This document shows, in pieces, positions 51,237 through 60,600 of a stretch of 64,000 nt of DNA. A model generated the notes under the pieces. The model did no database searches. It was given only the letters and a program-made list of their open reading frames with translations, and was not told the DNA's origin. Made by a program: the position numbers and the translations under genes. Each line of letters opens with the position of its first letter. Positions within the stretch are counted from its first letter, which is position 1. Source of the stretch: Sphingobacteriaceae bacterium (lineage in GTDB: Bacteria > Bacteroidota > Bacteroidia > Sphingobacteriales > Sphingobacteriaceae); the NCBI GenBank assembly GCA_014380615.1, contig JACMJM010000064.1, forward strand, positions 1 through 64,000, read 5' to 3'.

Positions 51237-54200
51237 TTAAGCTTTTGTAATTGATATTAGTAATTCCTGCTCATCAATTTCTACTTTCTCACCCTTGTTT
51301 AAATCACTAACAAGTTCAAATGAGTCGGCCAGAATTTCAGCGCAAATATATGATAAATTATTTTTCACAGCTTCGGCGATATAAGGGTGGCTGCTTGTAC
51401 GTACATTTATTTTATCGGTTACCTCAAAATCAAGATCTTTTCTTAGATTTTGAATCCGGTTTACCAATTCCCTCGATATGCCTTCCTGTTTCAATTCGTT
51501 GGTTACTGTAACATCTAAAGCAACTGTTAGTTTGCCCATGTTGGTTACCTGCCATCCCGGAACATCTTCCGCGATGATTTCCACATCTTCAATAGAAACC
51601 TCGAGACTGAAATCTTCTTTAACAAAGCGAACCATTTCAGCACTTTCAAACTCGTCCAATTGTTCTGGAGATAAGGAAGTTATAAATGCCGCAACATCTT
51701 TCATGTGCTTACCGGCCTTCGATCCTAGTGCCTTAAAGTTAGGCTTCACCTTTTTCTTTATAATTCCCGAAGTATCGTTAATAAATTCAATACTTTTAAT
51801 ATTGGTTTCAGAAAGAATCAGCTCTTTCACGCGCTCCACCTTGTCCTGAAAACTGCTGTCTAACACCGGTAATAAAATTTTGTTTAACGGCTGACGAACA
51901 TTTAAGCCCACCTTCTTTCTTAGAGACAGAATCATTGAAGAAATTTTCTGAGCGATAGACATTCGGTCTTCCAATTCTGTATCAACCAATTCTTCGTGAT
52001 AAAGAGGAAAATCGGCAAGATGAATCGACTCGGCATTTTCTTTTCCGGTTACATTATTCAAATCCATAAACAAACGTTCGCTAAAAAACGGAGCTATCGG
52101 CGACATTAGCTTTGCGACGGTTATCAAGCAGGTATATAATGTTTGGTACGCGGAAATTTTGTCTTCTGTGTAATCGCCTTTCCAGAAACGGCGGCGGCAT
52201 AATCGAACGTACCAGTTACTTAAATGCTCATCCACAAACTCCTGTATCGCACGGGCGGCTCGGGTAGGCTCAAAGTCAGCATAATAACCATCTACTTCTT
52301 TGCTTAATGTATTCAGTAGAGAAATTACCCAGCGATCTATTTCCGGACGATTATCAATCGCTATTTCTTCTTCGGTGTATTTAAATTTATCAATGTTAGC
52401 ATACAAAGCGAAGAATGCGTAGGTATTGTAAAGTGTTCCGAAGAATTTCCGGCGCACTTCATCCAATCCTTCCAGATTGAATTTCAGGTTATCCCATGGA
52501 GAGGCATTGCTGATCATATACCAGCGAGTTGCGTCGGCACTATATTTCTCGATGGTTTCGAAGGGATCAACAGCGTTTCCTAGACGCTTAGACATCTTAT
52601 TGCCGTTTTTATCCAGCACCAACCCGTTTGAAACCACATTTTTAAACGATACTGAATCATTTAACATCACCGCGATTGCATGCAGGGTAAAGAACCATCC
52701 CCTCGTTTGATCAACACCTTCAGCGATAAAATCCGCAGGATAAGCTGATTCGAACTTTTCCTTGTTTTCAAACGGATAGTGCCACTGCGCATAAGGCATT
52801 GCTCCCGAATCAAACCAAACGTCGATCAAATCCGTTTCGCGAAACATTTTTTTGCCCGTTGATGAAATCAAAATCACATCGTCTACATACGGCCTGTGCA
52901 GGTCGAAATGACCCTCTGTTAAATCCTGTAACTGAGCTTGTGCTTTATCTAACTCTTCATTATCCAGCAATCCGCTATTGATGGCTTCAGAGATCTTTCC
53001 TTTCAATTCTTCAATAGATCCGATACATAGTTCTTCGGTGCTGTCTTCTGTTCTCCAGATAGGAAGCGGAGTTCCCCAATAGCGTGAGCGGGACAGGTTC
53101 CAGTCTACCAGATTTTCCAGCCAGTTTCCAAAGCGCCCGGTTCCGGTTGCTTCGGGTTTCCAGTTTATGGTTTTATTAAGCTCAACCAGCCTGTCTTTTA
53201 CCGCCGTAGTTTTAATAAACCAGCTATCCAGCGGGTAATACAAAACGGGCTTATCTGTTCTCCAGCAATGGGGATAACTGTGTTCGTATTTTTTTACGTC
53301 GAATGCTTTATTATCTTCTTTTAGTTTTATTGCTATGAGAACATCAGTAGGCCTGAAGTTTTCCGCAGCAGACTCTTCAGCACTAAAATATTCTTCTTTA
53401 ACATACTTGCCCGCAAAATCAGTCACTTCGTCAACAAACTTACCCTGACGGTTAACCAGTGGTTGTTGCTTGCCAAATTCGTCGGTAACTAAAACTGCTG
53501 GTATGCCGCTTTCCCTGGCGGCTCTAAAGTCATCCGCACCAAAGGTGGGGGCGATATGGACGATACCTGTACCATCCTCCGTAGTAATAAAATCACCGGA
53601 TATTACCCGAAAAGCATTTTTCTCTAAGTCTTCATTGCTTACGTAGGGCATTAACTGCTCGTAACGCAAACCAATTAAATCCGCACCTTTAAACTCGGCG
53701 GCAATCTCCCAGGGAATTAATTTATCGCCGGCTTTATAATCTTGAAATGATGCGTTTTGAGCTTCCGCTTTAAAATGTTTTGAAACCAGATCCTTGGCCA
53801 AAACAACGCTTACCGGAGAAAACGTATACTGGTTAAACGTTCGTATTTTAACATAGGTGATATTATTCCCAACCGCCAAGGCACTGTTTGAAGGCAATGT
53901 CCATGGCGTAGTTGTCCAGGCGAGTATGGTTGCGTCTTCGCCGGGAGTATCAAATAATGCAGAAATCAAAGGATGTACCTGATCTGGTTTAACTTTAAAC
54001 TGCGCAACAATAGAAGTATCCTTAACGTTTCTGTAAGTGCCCGGCTGATTAAGTTCGTGAGAACTTAGTCCGGTACCCGCTGCGGGGGAAAACGGCTGGA
54101 TAGTGTAACCTTTATAGAGATATCCCTTATTATAGAGTTCTTTTAAGATCCACCACAGTGTTTCAATGTAGTTGTTCTCGTAAGTAATATACGGATTGTC

Positions 54201-54632
54201 TAAATCAACCCAATACCCCATTTTTTGGGTCAAGTCATTCCAAACATCGGTATATTTCATCACCTCTTTACGACAGGCTGCGTTATACTCGTCTACAGAG
54301 ATCTTCTTGCCGATATCTTCTTTGGTTATCCCCAGAGTTTTCTCTACCGCCAGCTCAATCGGTAAACCGTGCGTATCCCATCCGCCCTTGCGCTCAACCC
54401 GGTACCCTTTAAGTGTTTTATAGCGACAAAAAATATCTTTAATACTTCTGGCCATTACGTGGTGAATGCCGGGCATTCCGTTGGCCGAGGGTGGGCCTTC
54501 GTAAAACGTATATGGTTTGGAAGCCGGGCGGTTAGAGATACTTTTTTCGAAAATATTATTCGATTTCCAGTATTCTAAAATTTCTTTTCCCGTTTCAGAT
54601 AAATTAAGCTGCTTATATTCTTTATACATCAT
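51237..54632 (-). CDS. ileS: Isoleucyl-tRNA synthetase
   Basis: A 1131-residue class I synthetase of the longer (eukaryote-like) type. The HIGH motif reads GIHHVMARSIKD near residue 56 and the KMSKS loop NKMSKRLGNAVDPF. The editing (CP1) domain includes TLAWTTTPWTLPSN-type sequence (AWTTTPWTLPSNSAL) and GTGIVHIAPTFG. The C-terminal tRNA-binding region is long. It lies upstream of dksA-lspA. A TACCTTTG box (minus strand, 54663-54656) lies about 24 nt before the ATG. Confidence 0.97.
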   Translation of the reverse strand: MMYKEYKQLNLSETGKEILEYWKSNNIFEKSISNRPASKPYTFYEGPPSANGMPGIHHVMARSIKDIFCRYKTLKGYRVERKGGWDTHGLPIELAVEKTLGITKEDIGKKISVDEYNAACRKEVMKYTDVWNDLTQKMGYWVDLDNPYITYENNYIETLWWILKELYNKGYLYKGYTIQPFSPAAGTGLSSHELNQPGTYRNVKDTSIVAQFKVKPDQVHPLISALFDTPGEDATILAWTTTPWTLPSNSALAVGNNITYVKIRTFNQYTFSPVSVVLAKDLVSKHFKAEAQNASFQDYKAGDKLIPWEIAAEFKGADLIGLRYEQLMPYVSNEDLEKNAFRVISGDFITTEDGTGIVHIAPTFGADDFRAARESGIPAVLVTDEFGKQQPLVNRQGKFVDEVTDFAGKYVKEEYFSAEESAAENFRPTDVLIAIKLKEDNKAFDVKKYEHSYPHCWRTDKPVLYYPLDSWFIKTTAVKDRLVELNKTINWKPEATGTGRFGNWLENLVDWNLSRSRYWGTPLPIWRTEDSTEELCIGSIEELKGKISEAINSGLLDNEELDKAQAQLQDLTEGHFDLHRPYVDDVILISSTGKKMFRETDLIDVWFDSGAMPYAQWHYPFENKEKFESAYPADFIAEGVDQTRGWFFTLHAIAVMLNDSVSFKNVVSNGLVLDKNGNKMSKRLGNAVDPFETIEKYSADATRWYMISNASPWDNLKFNLEGLDEVRRKFFGTLYNTYAFFALYANIDKFKYTEEEIAIDNRPEIDRWVISLLNTLSKEVDGYYADFEPTRAARAIQEFVDEHLSNWYVRLCRRRFWKGDYTEDKISAYQTLYTCLITVAKLMSPIAPFFSERLFMDLNNVTGKENAESIHLADFPLYHEELVDTELEDRMSIAQKISSMILSLRKKVGLNVRQPLNKILLPVLDSSFQDKVERVKELILSETNIKSIEFINDTSGIIKKKVKPNFKALGSKAGKHMKDVAAFITSLSPEQLDEFESAEMVRFVKEDFSLEVSIEDVEIIAEDVPGWQVTNMGKLTVALDVTVTNELKQEGISRELVNRIQNLRKDLDFEVTDKINVRTSSHPYIAEAVKNNLSYICAEILADSFELVSDLNKGEKVEIDEQELLISITKA

Positions 54633-54655
54633 TTGCTCGCTGCAAAATAAGGTTG

Positions 54656-54663
54656 CAAAGGTA
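54656..54663 (-). promoter_or_regulatory. -7-like box for ileS-dksA-lspA
   Basis: The minus strand reads TACCTTTG, matching TAnnTTTG. It would start transcription about 20 nt before the ileS ATG. No clear -33 element. The rest of the 254-bp gap to 54886 shows nothing recognisable. Confidence 0.35.
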
Positions 54664-54886
54664 AGAATTTAGGCTTAAAAAATTTAGAATAAGCGAGTTA
54701 TTAAGAAAGGTCGTTTATTTAAAATCCAAAACAGCTCGATGTTGAACTGTATTAAATAACATACACTATGGAAACTATTTTATAAAGTCCATTGGGTTCA
54801 GTGGTTATCAGAGGCTTTAAAATTAACTGGCTTGATTTTAGCATCAATTAAACGAGGGTTACTAAATTCCTTTTTAAATAAGAATT

Positions 54887-55138
54887 ATGAAAAATCGATT
54901 TGTAAGAAAAGGAGTACTTGCATTTGTAGCGGGTATTGGCTTAAATATACTAGGGTATGTAATGAAGTCTAACGGGAATGATTTATTTGCATGGCCCATG
55001 CTGCTAGGTACTATTTTATTTGGTATTGGCTTTTTACTGATTTTTTACAGCCTGGTGAGGAAAGTTGAAGCGCAAGGTATAAAAGAAGAACGTGAGGATG
55101 TGGAAAAGATGAGCAACCATAATCTTCAAGTTAAATAA
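54887..55138 (+). CDS. Small two-helix membrane protein
   Basis: An 83-residue protein with two helices (VLAFVAGIGLNILGYVM and WPMLLGTILFGIGFLLIFYSLV) and a charged C terminus. No family recognised. It is convergent with the RND gene and has an A/T-rich upstream region. Small proteins of this type are common in Sphingobacteriaceae. Confidence 0.6.
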   Translation: MKNRFVRKGVLAFVAGIGLNILGYVMKSNGNDLFAWPMLLGTILFGIGFLLIFYSLVRKVEAQGIKEEREDVEKMSNHNLQVK

Positions 55139-55146
55139 ACATGACT

Positions 55147-57468
55147 TTATTTATCAGTGCTTTTGTTCTTCTTACTTATTCTACTCTCAAGAGAGAGGAG
55201 TAGAGCAGGCAGTAATGTAAGGTTTGAGATTAATGCCAGCAATAGTGTTATTGAAAGCAAAATCCCTAGCGATACCGTCCCTCCGAAAGTTGAGGCAATG
55301 AAAATTCCGAACCCGAAGAAAAGAATTAGCGCCACATAAATCATACTGACGCCGGTTTCTTTTAATGTATCGGCTACAATTGCCGATATGGTTAAGTTAG
55401 TAGAACGCAGTTCTTGCCTGTAACGGGTTAAAAAATAAATAGTTTGGTCTGACGCAATTCCCAAAGCAATACTAAAGATCAATATAGTAGAAGGTTTCAA
55501 AGGTATTCCGAAAAACCCCATAATCCCGGCGGTAATAATCAGCGGAACCAGATTCGGGACAATTGAAATTAATATCATCTTAAATCCTCTGAAAAGCACC
55601 CACATTATTAAAGCAATTAAAGCAACCGCCAATAACAAGCTGTCGCGCAGGTTGTCGAGCAGGTAATTGGTGCCTTTTACAAATATCACACTAGAACCTG
55701 TGAGATCTACCTGGTATCGTTCTGGATTAAAAATGGAATCTATTCTGGGTTTTATTTCTTTTAAAAGTTTATTTACCCGAGACGATCCTACATCCGCCAT
55801 CTGGAAACTTACCCGTGTTACTTGCCTGTTGGAATCAATGAAGCTTTTTAACATGTTTCCGTTCCCTCCCGAATTAGCCGCATAACTCAAAATGAAGTTC
55901 ATTTCCATTTCGTTGGGCACCCGGTAGAAATCAGGATTACCATCATAAAAACCTTGCGATGAAAACTTCAATACCTCAATCAAAGAAACAGCCCTCGAAA
56001 ACTCAGGGTATCCGGCTATCATGTCCTGAAGTTTCTCAACTTTTTTGATAGTCGGGAGCTTCATTACACCATTTTTGCGTTTGGTATCAATACTTACTTC
56101 AAGCGGAAGCATGCCTTCAAAATTCTTTTCGAAAAAACCCATGTCTTCATAAACAGGATCCTTTTTGGGAAGATCATCTACTACATAGCCATTAATTTTT
56201 ACACGACTCATCCCCACAAATGAAATGAGTACAAGCACAATAGCGGTAAGATAAATTGCAGGCCGCTTGGTTTGCGCCAGATTATTTAAACCATTAAGCA
56301 AGCTGCTCAAAAACGGACTGTTCAGGTGTTTGGTATGTTTGGTGTGCGGATCAGGCAGATAGCTGAAAATTATCGGAATTAGACACAAGCAAATTAACCA
56401 GGTAATCATCACACCGATAGCCGCCACACTACCGAACTGCATCAATAACTCACTTTCGGTAAAATATAAAACACCAAAACCAACGGCGGTAGTAAGGTTG
56501 GCAATAAACGTAGTGATCGAAATTTTTTCAATTACCGTTCTTAAAGCCAGCTTTTTGTCGCCATGAGCATTAAACTCGCTGTGAAATTTATTAAGGAGAA
56601 GAATACTGTTGGGGATACCGATTACAACGATTAACGGAGGAATTAAACCTGTAAGAAGAGTAAGCTCGTAACCAAACAGAACGAGAATTCCGACGCTCCA
56701 TATTACCCCCGCGACAACTACCAGAACGGGGAAAATCACCGCATAAAAAGAGCGGAAAAACACCAGCAAAATAAGGGACGCAACCAGCAGCGACAAGCCC
56801 AGGAAAAGCACAAACTCTTCGGATACTTTTTTGCTGATGATAGTTCGGATATAGGGTAAACCCGAATAATGGATATCAATGTTATTCGCCTCCTCAAAAG
56901 CTTTTGTTTTGGCCAGGATAGAATTAATTACAGGAATACGCTCTTTGGAATTTAAAACATTCCCGTCGAAGGTAATTGCCATTAAGGTGGCATTACTTTT
57001 TGAATTAAAAATAAGCCCTTCGTAGAAACTTAAACTGTAAAGGCGATGCCTGATACTGTCCATCTCTGCCGAGGATGTAATTGCACCCTTTATCACAGGC
57101 CTCAGAACAAACTTTTGATTTAAGGTATCCTTTTTTAATTCAAAGAGATTTGAAGCGGAAAGCACTTGCTTAATGCCATTAAGCTTGCCGATATCGACAT
57201 TTAATTTATTCCAGGCGTTAAACGTGTTATATTGCCACAAAACCGGAGATTGAACGCCCAATACCATTACACTGCCGTCTTCCCCGAAATTTTTCTTAAA
57301 CTCGGTATAGCGCGCAAAGGCTGTATCAGTAGTGGGGAGTGCTTTCGTTCCAGCAAAAGAAAGACGAACCTGGCTTGCTTTCCAGGCCATAAATGCCGTT
57401 ACGAGTAAGAACACGATTATAATAGGGAGGCGATTGGATAAGATAAATTTCGAAAGTTTCTCCCACAT
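55147..57468 (-). CDS. RND/MMPL superfamily exporter
   Basis: A 773-residue integral membrane protein with about 12 helices in two halves, each with a large periplasmic loop after the first helix. First half: LPIIIVFLLVTAFMAWKASQV, then helices around residues 225-370 (LSLLVASLILLVFFRSFYAVIFPV). Second half: ATAIYLTAIVLVLISFVGMSRV-like start, then a sterol-sensing-like core (LRDSLLLAVALIALIMWVLFRGF, FSIALGIASDQTIYFLTRYR). It resembles the MMPL/patched-like lipid or hopanoid exporters. The substrate is unknown. No adaptor or outer-membrane partner is adjacent. Confidence 0.9.
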   Translation of the reverse strand: MWEKLSKFILSNRLPIIIVFLLVTAFMAWKASQVRLSFAGTKALPTTDTAFARYTEFKKNFGEDGSVMVLGVQSPVLWQYNTFNAWNKLNVDIGKLNGIKQVLSASNLFELKKDTLNQKFVLRPVIKGAITSSAEMDSIRHRLYSLSFYEGLIFNSKSNATLMAITFDGNVLNSKERIPVINSILAKTKAFEEANNIDIHYSGLPYIRTIISKKVSEEFVLFLGLSLLVASLILLVFFRSFYAVIFPVLVVVAGVIWSVGILVLFGYELTLLTGLIPPLIVVIGIPNSILLLNKFHSEFNAHGDKKLALRTVIEKISITTFIANLTTAVGFGVLYFTESELLMQFGSVAAIGVMITWLICLCLIPIIFSYLPDPHTKHTKHLNSPFLSSLLNGLNNLAQTKRPAIYLTAIVLVLISFVGMSRVKINGYVVDDLPKKDPVYEDMGFFEKNFEGMLPLEVSIDTKRKNGVMKLPTIKKVEKLQDMIAGYPEFSRAVSLIEVLKFSSQGFYDGNPDFYRVPNEMEMNFILSYAANSGGNGNMLKSFIDSNRQVTRVSFQMADVGSSRVNKLLKEIKPRIDSIFNPERYQVDLTGSSVIFVKGTNYLLDNLRDSLLLAVALIALIMWVLFRGFKMILISIVPNLVPLIITAGIMGFFGIPLKPSTILIFSIALGIASDQTIYFLTRYRQELRSTNLTISAIVADTLKETGVSMIYVALILFFGFGIFIASTFGGTVSLGILLSITLLLALISNLTLLPALLLSLESRISKKNKSTDK

Positions 57469-57610
57469 AAATTTTAATTCGACGGCACTTTAATTTCGGG
57501 CAAAACTACAAAAATTACTTAATTTGCTGTTGTACCGATAGCTTACGAATTGTAAAGATTTTACTCATGTAAATGTTTTAAAGCTTTCAAACTATCTAAA
57601 CGGAATTATT

Positions 57611-57970
57611 ATGAAGAAGTTCTTAAAAGGCTTTATATATGCAGGAAAAGGAGTTATTTATGCCTTCTCTACTCAAATAAACTTTAAGTTTCATACGTTC
57701 TCGGCCCTTATTGTTATTGCTTTGGGCTGGTATTTTAAACTCAATTTAAACGAGTGGCTTTGGATCGCTACCGCCATCGGACTTGTTGTTGTAGCCGAAC
57801 TGTTTAACACTGCCTTAGAGGTTCTGGTAGATCTGGTGTCGCCGGATTATAACGTAAAAGCCGGAATTGTTAAAGACCTAGCCTCTGCCGGGGTTTTGCT
57901 TACCGCGATTTTATCCGCGATAATTGGCCTTTGCGTCTTCGTCCCGAAAGTTCTGGAACATGCTGCATAA
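57611..57970 (+). CDS. dgkA: Diacylglycerol/undecaprenol kinase family protein
   Basis: A 119-residue small membrane kinase. NFKFHTFSALIVIALGWYF, then NTALEVLVDLVSPDYNVKAGIVKDLASAGVLL match the DgkA signature (E-x-L-N-T-A-x-E, D-x-A-A/S-A/G-A). Two to three helices are present. It phosphorylates diacylglycerol or, in many Bacteroidota, undecaprenol. It overlaps recO by 11 nt. Confidence 0.93.
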   Translation: MKKFLKGFIYAGKGVIYAFSTQINFKFHTFSALIVIALGWYFKLNLNEWLWIATAIGLVVVAELFNTALEVLVDLVSPDYNVKAGIVKDLASAGVLLTAILSAIIGLCVFVPKVLEHAA

Positions 57971-58685
57971 AACCAGAGGGATTGTACTTAAAACCACCGA
58001 TTATTCGGAAAGCAGTGTAGTAGCGCAAGTATTTACCGAAAAATTCGGACTGCAATCCTATTTAATCAACGGTGCAAAAAAGCCGAAAGCTAAAATAAAA
58101 TTGAACATGCTCCAGCCGCTTCACCTGCTAGACATGATTGTATACCATAAAGCAACCGGGAATCTTCAAAGAATCTCCGAATTACGAAATCAGCCCCTTT
58201 TGCAAACTATACCCTATCATGTTGTAAAAAGCTCTATCGCGTTGTTTATTAATGAAGTACTCTATAAATCGTTAAAACTACATTTTGAAGACGAGCCTCT
58301 GTTTAACTTCCTCTTCAGAAGTATTGAATTGTTAGACAAGAGCGACGAAGGGATAGCTAATTTCCATATTTACTTTCTGTTGCGTCTAACAAAATATCTT
58401 GGGTTTTACCCCGACAGGACAATAGAAAAAGAGGGCAGATTTTTTGATTTGCGAGAAGGCACTTATACATTACACCAGCCTATACACCTTTTTATAATAG
58501 ATGAAGGCTTGATTGAGGACTTTAAAAATGTGATTGGATGTTCATATGAGAGGCTTGTGCTGCTAAGTATTCCTGCGGCCAGGCGGAAAGCATTGCTTCA
58601 TAAAATATTAGATTATTACCGATTGCACATCGAAAGTTTCGGAGAAGTACGATCGCATCTTATTCTGGAAGAGGTGCTTAGTTAG
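57960..58685 (+). CDS. recO: DNA repair protein RecO
   Basis: The ATG at 57960 gives 241 residues; the family N terminus MLHKTRGIVLKTTDYSESSVV fits it exactly. The N-terminal OB-fold is followed by the helical domain (LLRLTKYLGFYPD). The Cys4 zinc finger seen in some RecO proteins is absent. RecO loads RecA onto SSB-coated DNA with RecR. The start overlaps dgkA, and the stop overlaps the opposite-strand receiver by 4 nt. Confidence 0.95.
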   Translation: MLHKTRGIVLKTTDYSESSVVAQVFTEKFGLQSYLINGAKKPKAKIKLNMLQPLHLLDMIVYHKATGNLQRISELRNQPLLQTIPYHVVKSSIALFINEVLYKSLKLHFEDEPLFNFLFRSIELLDKSDEGIANFHIYFLLRLTKYLGFYPDRTIEKEGRFFDLREGTYTLHQPIHLFIIDEGLIEDFKNVIGCSYERLVLLSIPAARRKALLHKILDYYRLHIESFGEVRSHLILEEVLS

Positions 58686-59059
58686 GCCGATTTAGATCGG
58701 TTGCTCAGCATCTTGTCAATTACCAGCTCCAACTCGGTTAAATCAAAGGGTTTTTCGAGATAAGTATCCGCGCCAGCCTGTTTAGCCAACGACTGAATGT
58801 CGTTATTGGCCGAAAAATAAATTACCGGGATATCCTTGAGGTCGGCCTGGCTTTTTATAATTTGAGTCGCTACAATCCCACCTGTATCCGGAATCCAGTT
58901 GTCCATCAGAATGACATCAGGCTTTATACTTCTAACCGTTGTATCAATGTTATTGCAATGCGGAGAAGTATGAACTTCCCAGCCTTGCTCTTCTAAAATA
59001 TAAGTGCAAATGGAAAGGATATCAACATCGTCATCAAAAATTAGTATACGTTTGGACAT
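58682..59059 (-). CDS. Single-domain response regulator (paralogue)
   Basis: A 125-residue receiver with Asp53 in VILMDNWIPDTGG and Lys in TYLEKPFDLTELEL. Closely related to the receiver at 39633-39992; both have IFDDDVDILSI at the start. No kinase is adjacent. The two could share the hybrid kinase at 34-39.6 kb. It has a 171-bp upstream gap without further genes. Confidence 0.92.
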   Translation of the reverse strand: MSKRILIFDDDVDILSICTYILEEQGWEVHTSPHCNNIDTTVRSIKPDVILMDNWIPDTGGIVATQIIKSQADLKDIPVIYFSANNDIQSLAKQAGADTYLEKPFDLTELELVIDKMLSNRSKSA

Positions 59060-59230
59060 ACTTGGAATCTTTCGATTTACTGGCTATAATAGTGTTAATA
59101 TTTACAAGGAATTTTTTAATTTCCAATTAATCACCCCGATTTATAATCTATCACTCATCTACCTTAGATTATAGTCTTTTTAAAGAACCTCAATCTCGCT
59201 ATAAATGTTTTTATTTGATAAATTTTCTTA

Positions 59231-60502
59231 CTAATTAATCATCTCAAACCGGGTATACGGAACTAAAGCCGCGGGAATTTTTATTCCATTTTCGGTCTGA
59301 TTGTTTTCAAGTAAGGTCGCGACAATTCTAGGCAATGCTAGTGCGCTTCCGTTTAATGTATGTGCAAGTTGCGCCTTTCCCTCTTTTCCTTTAAAACGAA
59401 GTTTTAGGCGATTACTCTGAAAGGTTTCAAAATTAGATACCGAAGAAACTTCCAGCCAGCGGCCCTGTGCGGCACACCAGGTTTCCATATCATAAGTAAG
59501 AGCCGAAGCAAAACTCATGTCGCCACCGCAAAGGCGCAAAACTCTGTAGGGCAATTCGAGCTTTTGTAATAAAGACTGAACGTACGTACTCATTCTTTCT
59601 AAAACCTGGTAAGACTCGTCGGGATGAGCGATTTGCACTATCTCGACTTTATCAAACTGATGAAGACGATTTAACCCTCGAACATGCGCTCCGTAAGAGC
59701 CTGCCTCACGACGGAAACATGGAGTATACGCGCAGTTTTTTATAGGGAGTTCTTCTTCCTTAACAATTACATCTCTGTATAAATTAGTTACCGGAACTTC
59801 GGCCGTAGGGATAAGATACAAATTATCGATCCCGACATGGTACATTTGACCTTCCTTGTCAGGCAGTTGTCCGGTTCCAAAGCCCGAAGCTTCATTTACC
59901 ACAATAGGGGGCTGCATCTCGCGATAGCCTTCTGCTTCAGCGTTGTCTAAAAAGAAATTAATCAGCGCACGCTGAAGTTTAGCGCCTTTACCTTTATAAA
60001 CAGGGAAACCTGCTCCGGCTATTTTATTTCCAAGTTCGAAATCGATAATATCATATTTGGCGGCCAGCTCCCAATGGGGCAATGCATTGGCCGGAAGCTC
60101 GGGCTTCTGTCCGTATTCAAAAATATTTTCGTTCTCTTCAGGGGTTGATCCTTTAGGAACTGAAGCATGGGGAAGATTAGGAAGCAAAACAATTTTCGAC
60201 TGCAAAGTTTCTTCCAATCCAGCAAATTTTTCTCCCAACTCTCTCACCTGCTCCTTTAAAACCGGGCTTTCCGCTTTAAGGCTTTCGGCTTTCTCTTTTT
60301 CACCCTGGCGCATTAAATCTCCGATCTGCTTTGCGATAGCATTAGATTTTGCCGAAACCTCGTCTAATTGAGTTTGGGTTTTGCGGCGCTCTTCATCTAA
60401 GCTGATAATTTCATCAACCAGTTCGGGCTGTTTAAAGTTCTTTACGACTAATCGCTCTAAAACCTTTTCCCTGTTTTCACGGATATAATTAACTTGCAGC
60501 AT
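59231..60502 (-). CDS. serS: Seryl-tRNA synthetase
   Basis: The ATG at 60502 gives 423 residues; an in-frame extension to 60688 lacks any synthetase features. The N-terminal coiled coil (LQVNYIRENREKVLERL, SLDEERRKTQTQLDEVSAKSN) binds the tRNA long arm. Class II motif 2 is YTPCFRREAGSYG and motif 3 is GSALALPRIVATLLENN. It charges tRNA-Ser. Its promoter box TATCTTTG lies about 16 nt upstream, divergent from the PDDEXK gene. Confidence 0.97.
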   Translation of the reverse strand: MLQVNYIRENREKVLERLVVKNFKQPELVDEIISLDEERRKTQTQLDEVSAKSNAIAKQIGDLMRQGEKEKAESLKAESPVLKEQVRELGEKFAGLEETLQSKIVLLPNLPHASVPKGSTPEENENIFEYGQKPELPANALPHWELAAKYDIIDFELGNKIAGAGFPVYKGKGAKLQRALINFFLDNAEAEGYREMQPPIVVNEASGFGTGQLPDKEGQMYHVGIDNLYLIPTAEVPVTNLYRDVIVKEEELPIKNCAYTPCFRREAGSYGAHVRGLNRLHQFDKVEIVQIAHPDESYQVLERMSTYVQSLLQKLELPYRVLRLCGGDMSFASALTYDMETWCAAQGRWLEVSSVSNFETFQSNRLKLRFKGKEGKAQLAHTLNGSALALPRIVATLLENNQTENGIKIPAALVPYTRFEMIN

Positions 60503-60517
60503 CTTTAAAATTTTCGA

Positions 60518-60525
60518 CAAAGATA
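60518..60525 (-). promoter_or_regulatory. -7-like box of serS
   Basis: The minus strand reads TATCTTTG (60525 to 60518), matching TAnnTTTG and predicting a leader of about 10 nt before the ATG at 60502. No clear -33 element. Confidence 0.45.
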
Positions 60526-60600
60526 TAATCTTTGTGAGTTGCGGGTGTGGATTGTGCGTTTTTTTCAGCCTAAACCCATGAAACTCTATAACAAACACGT

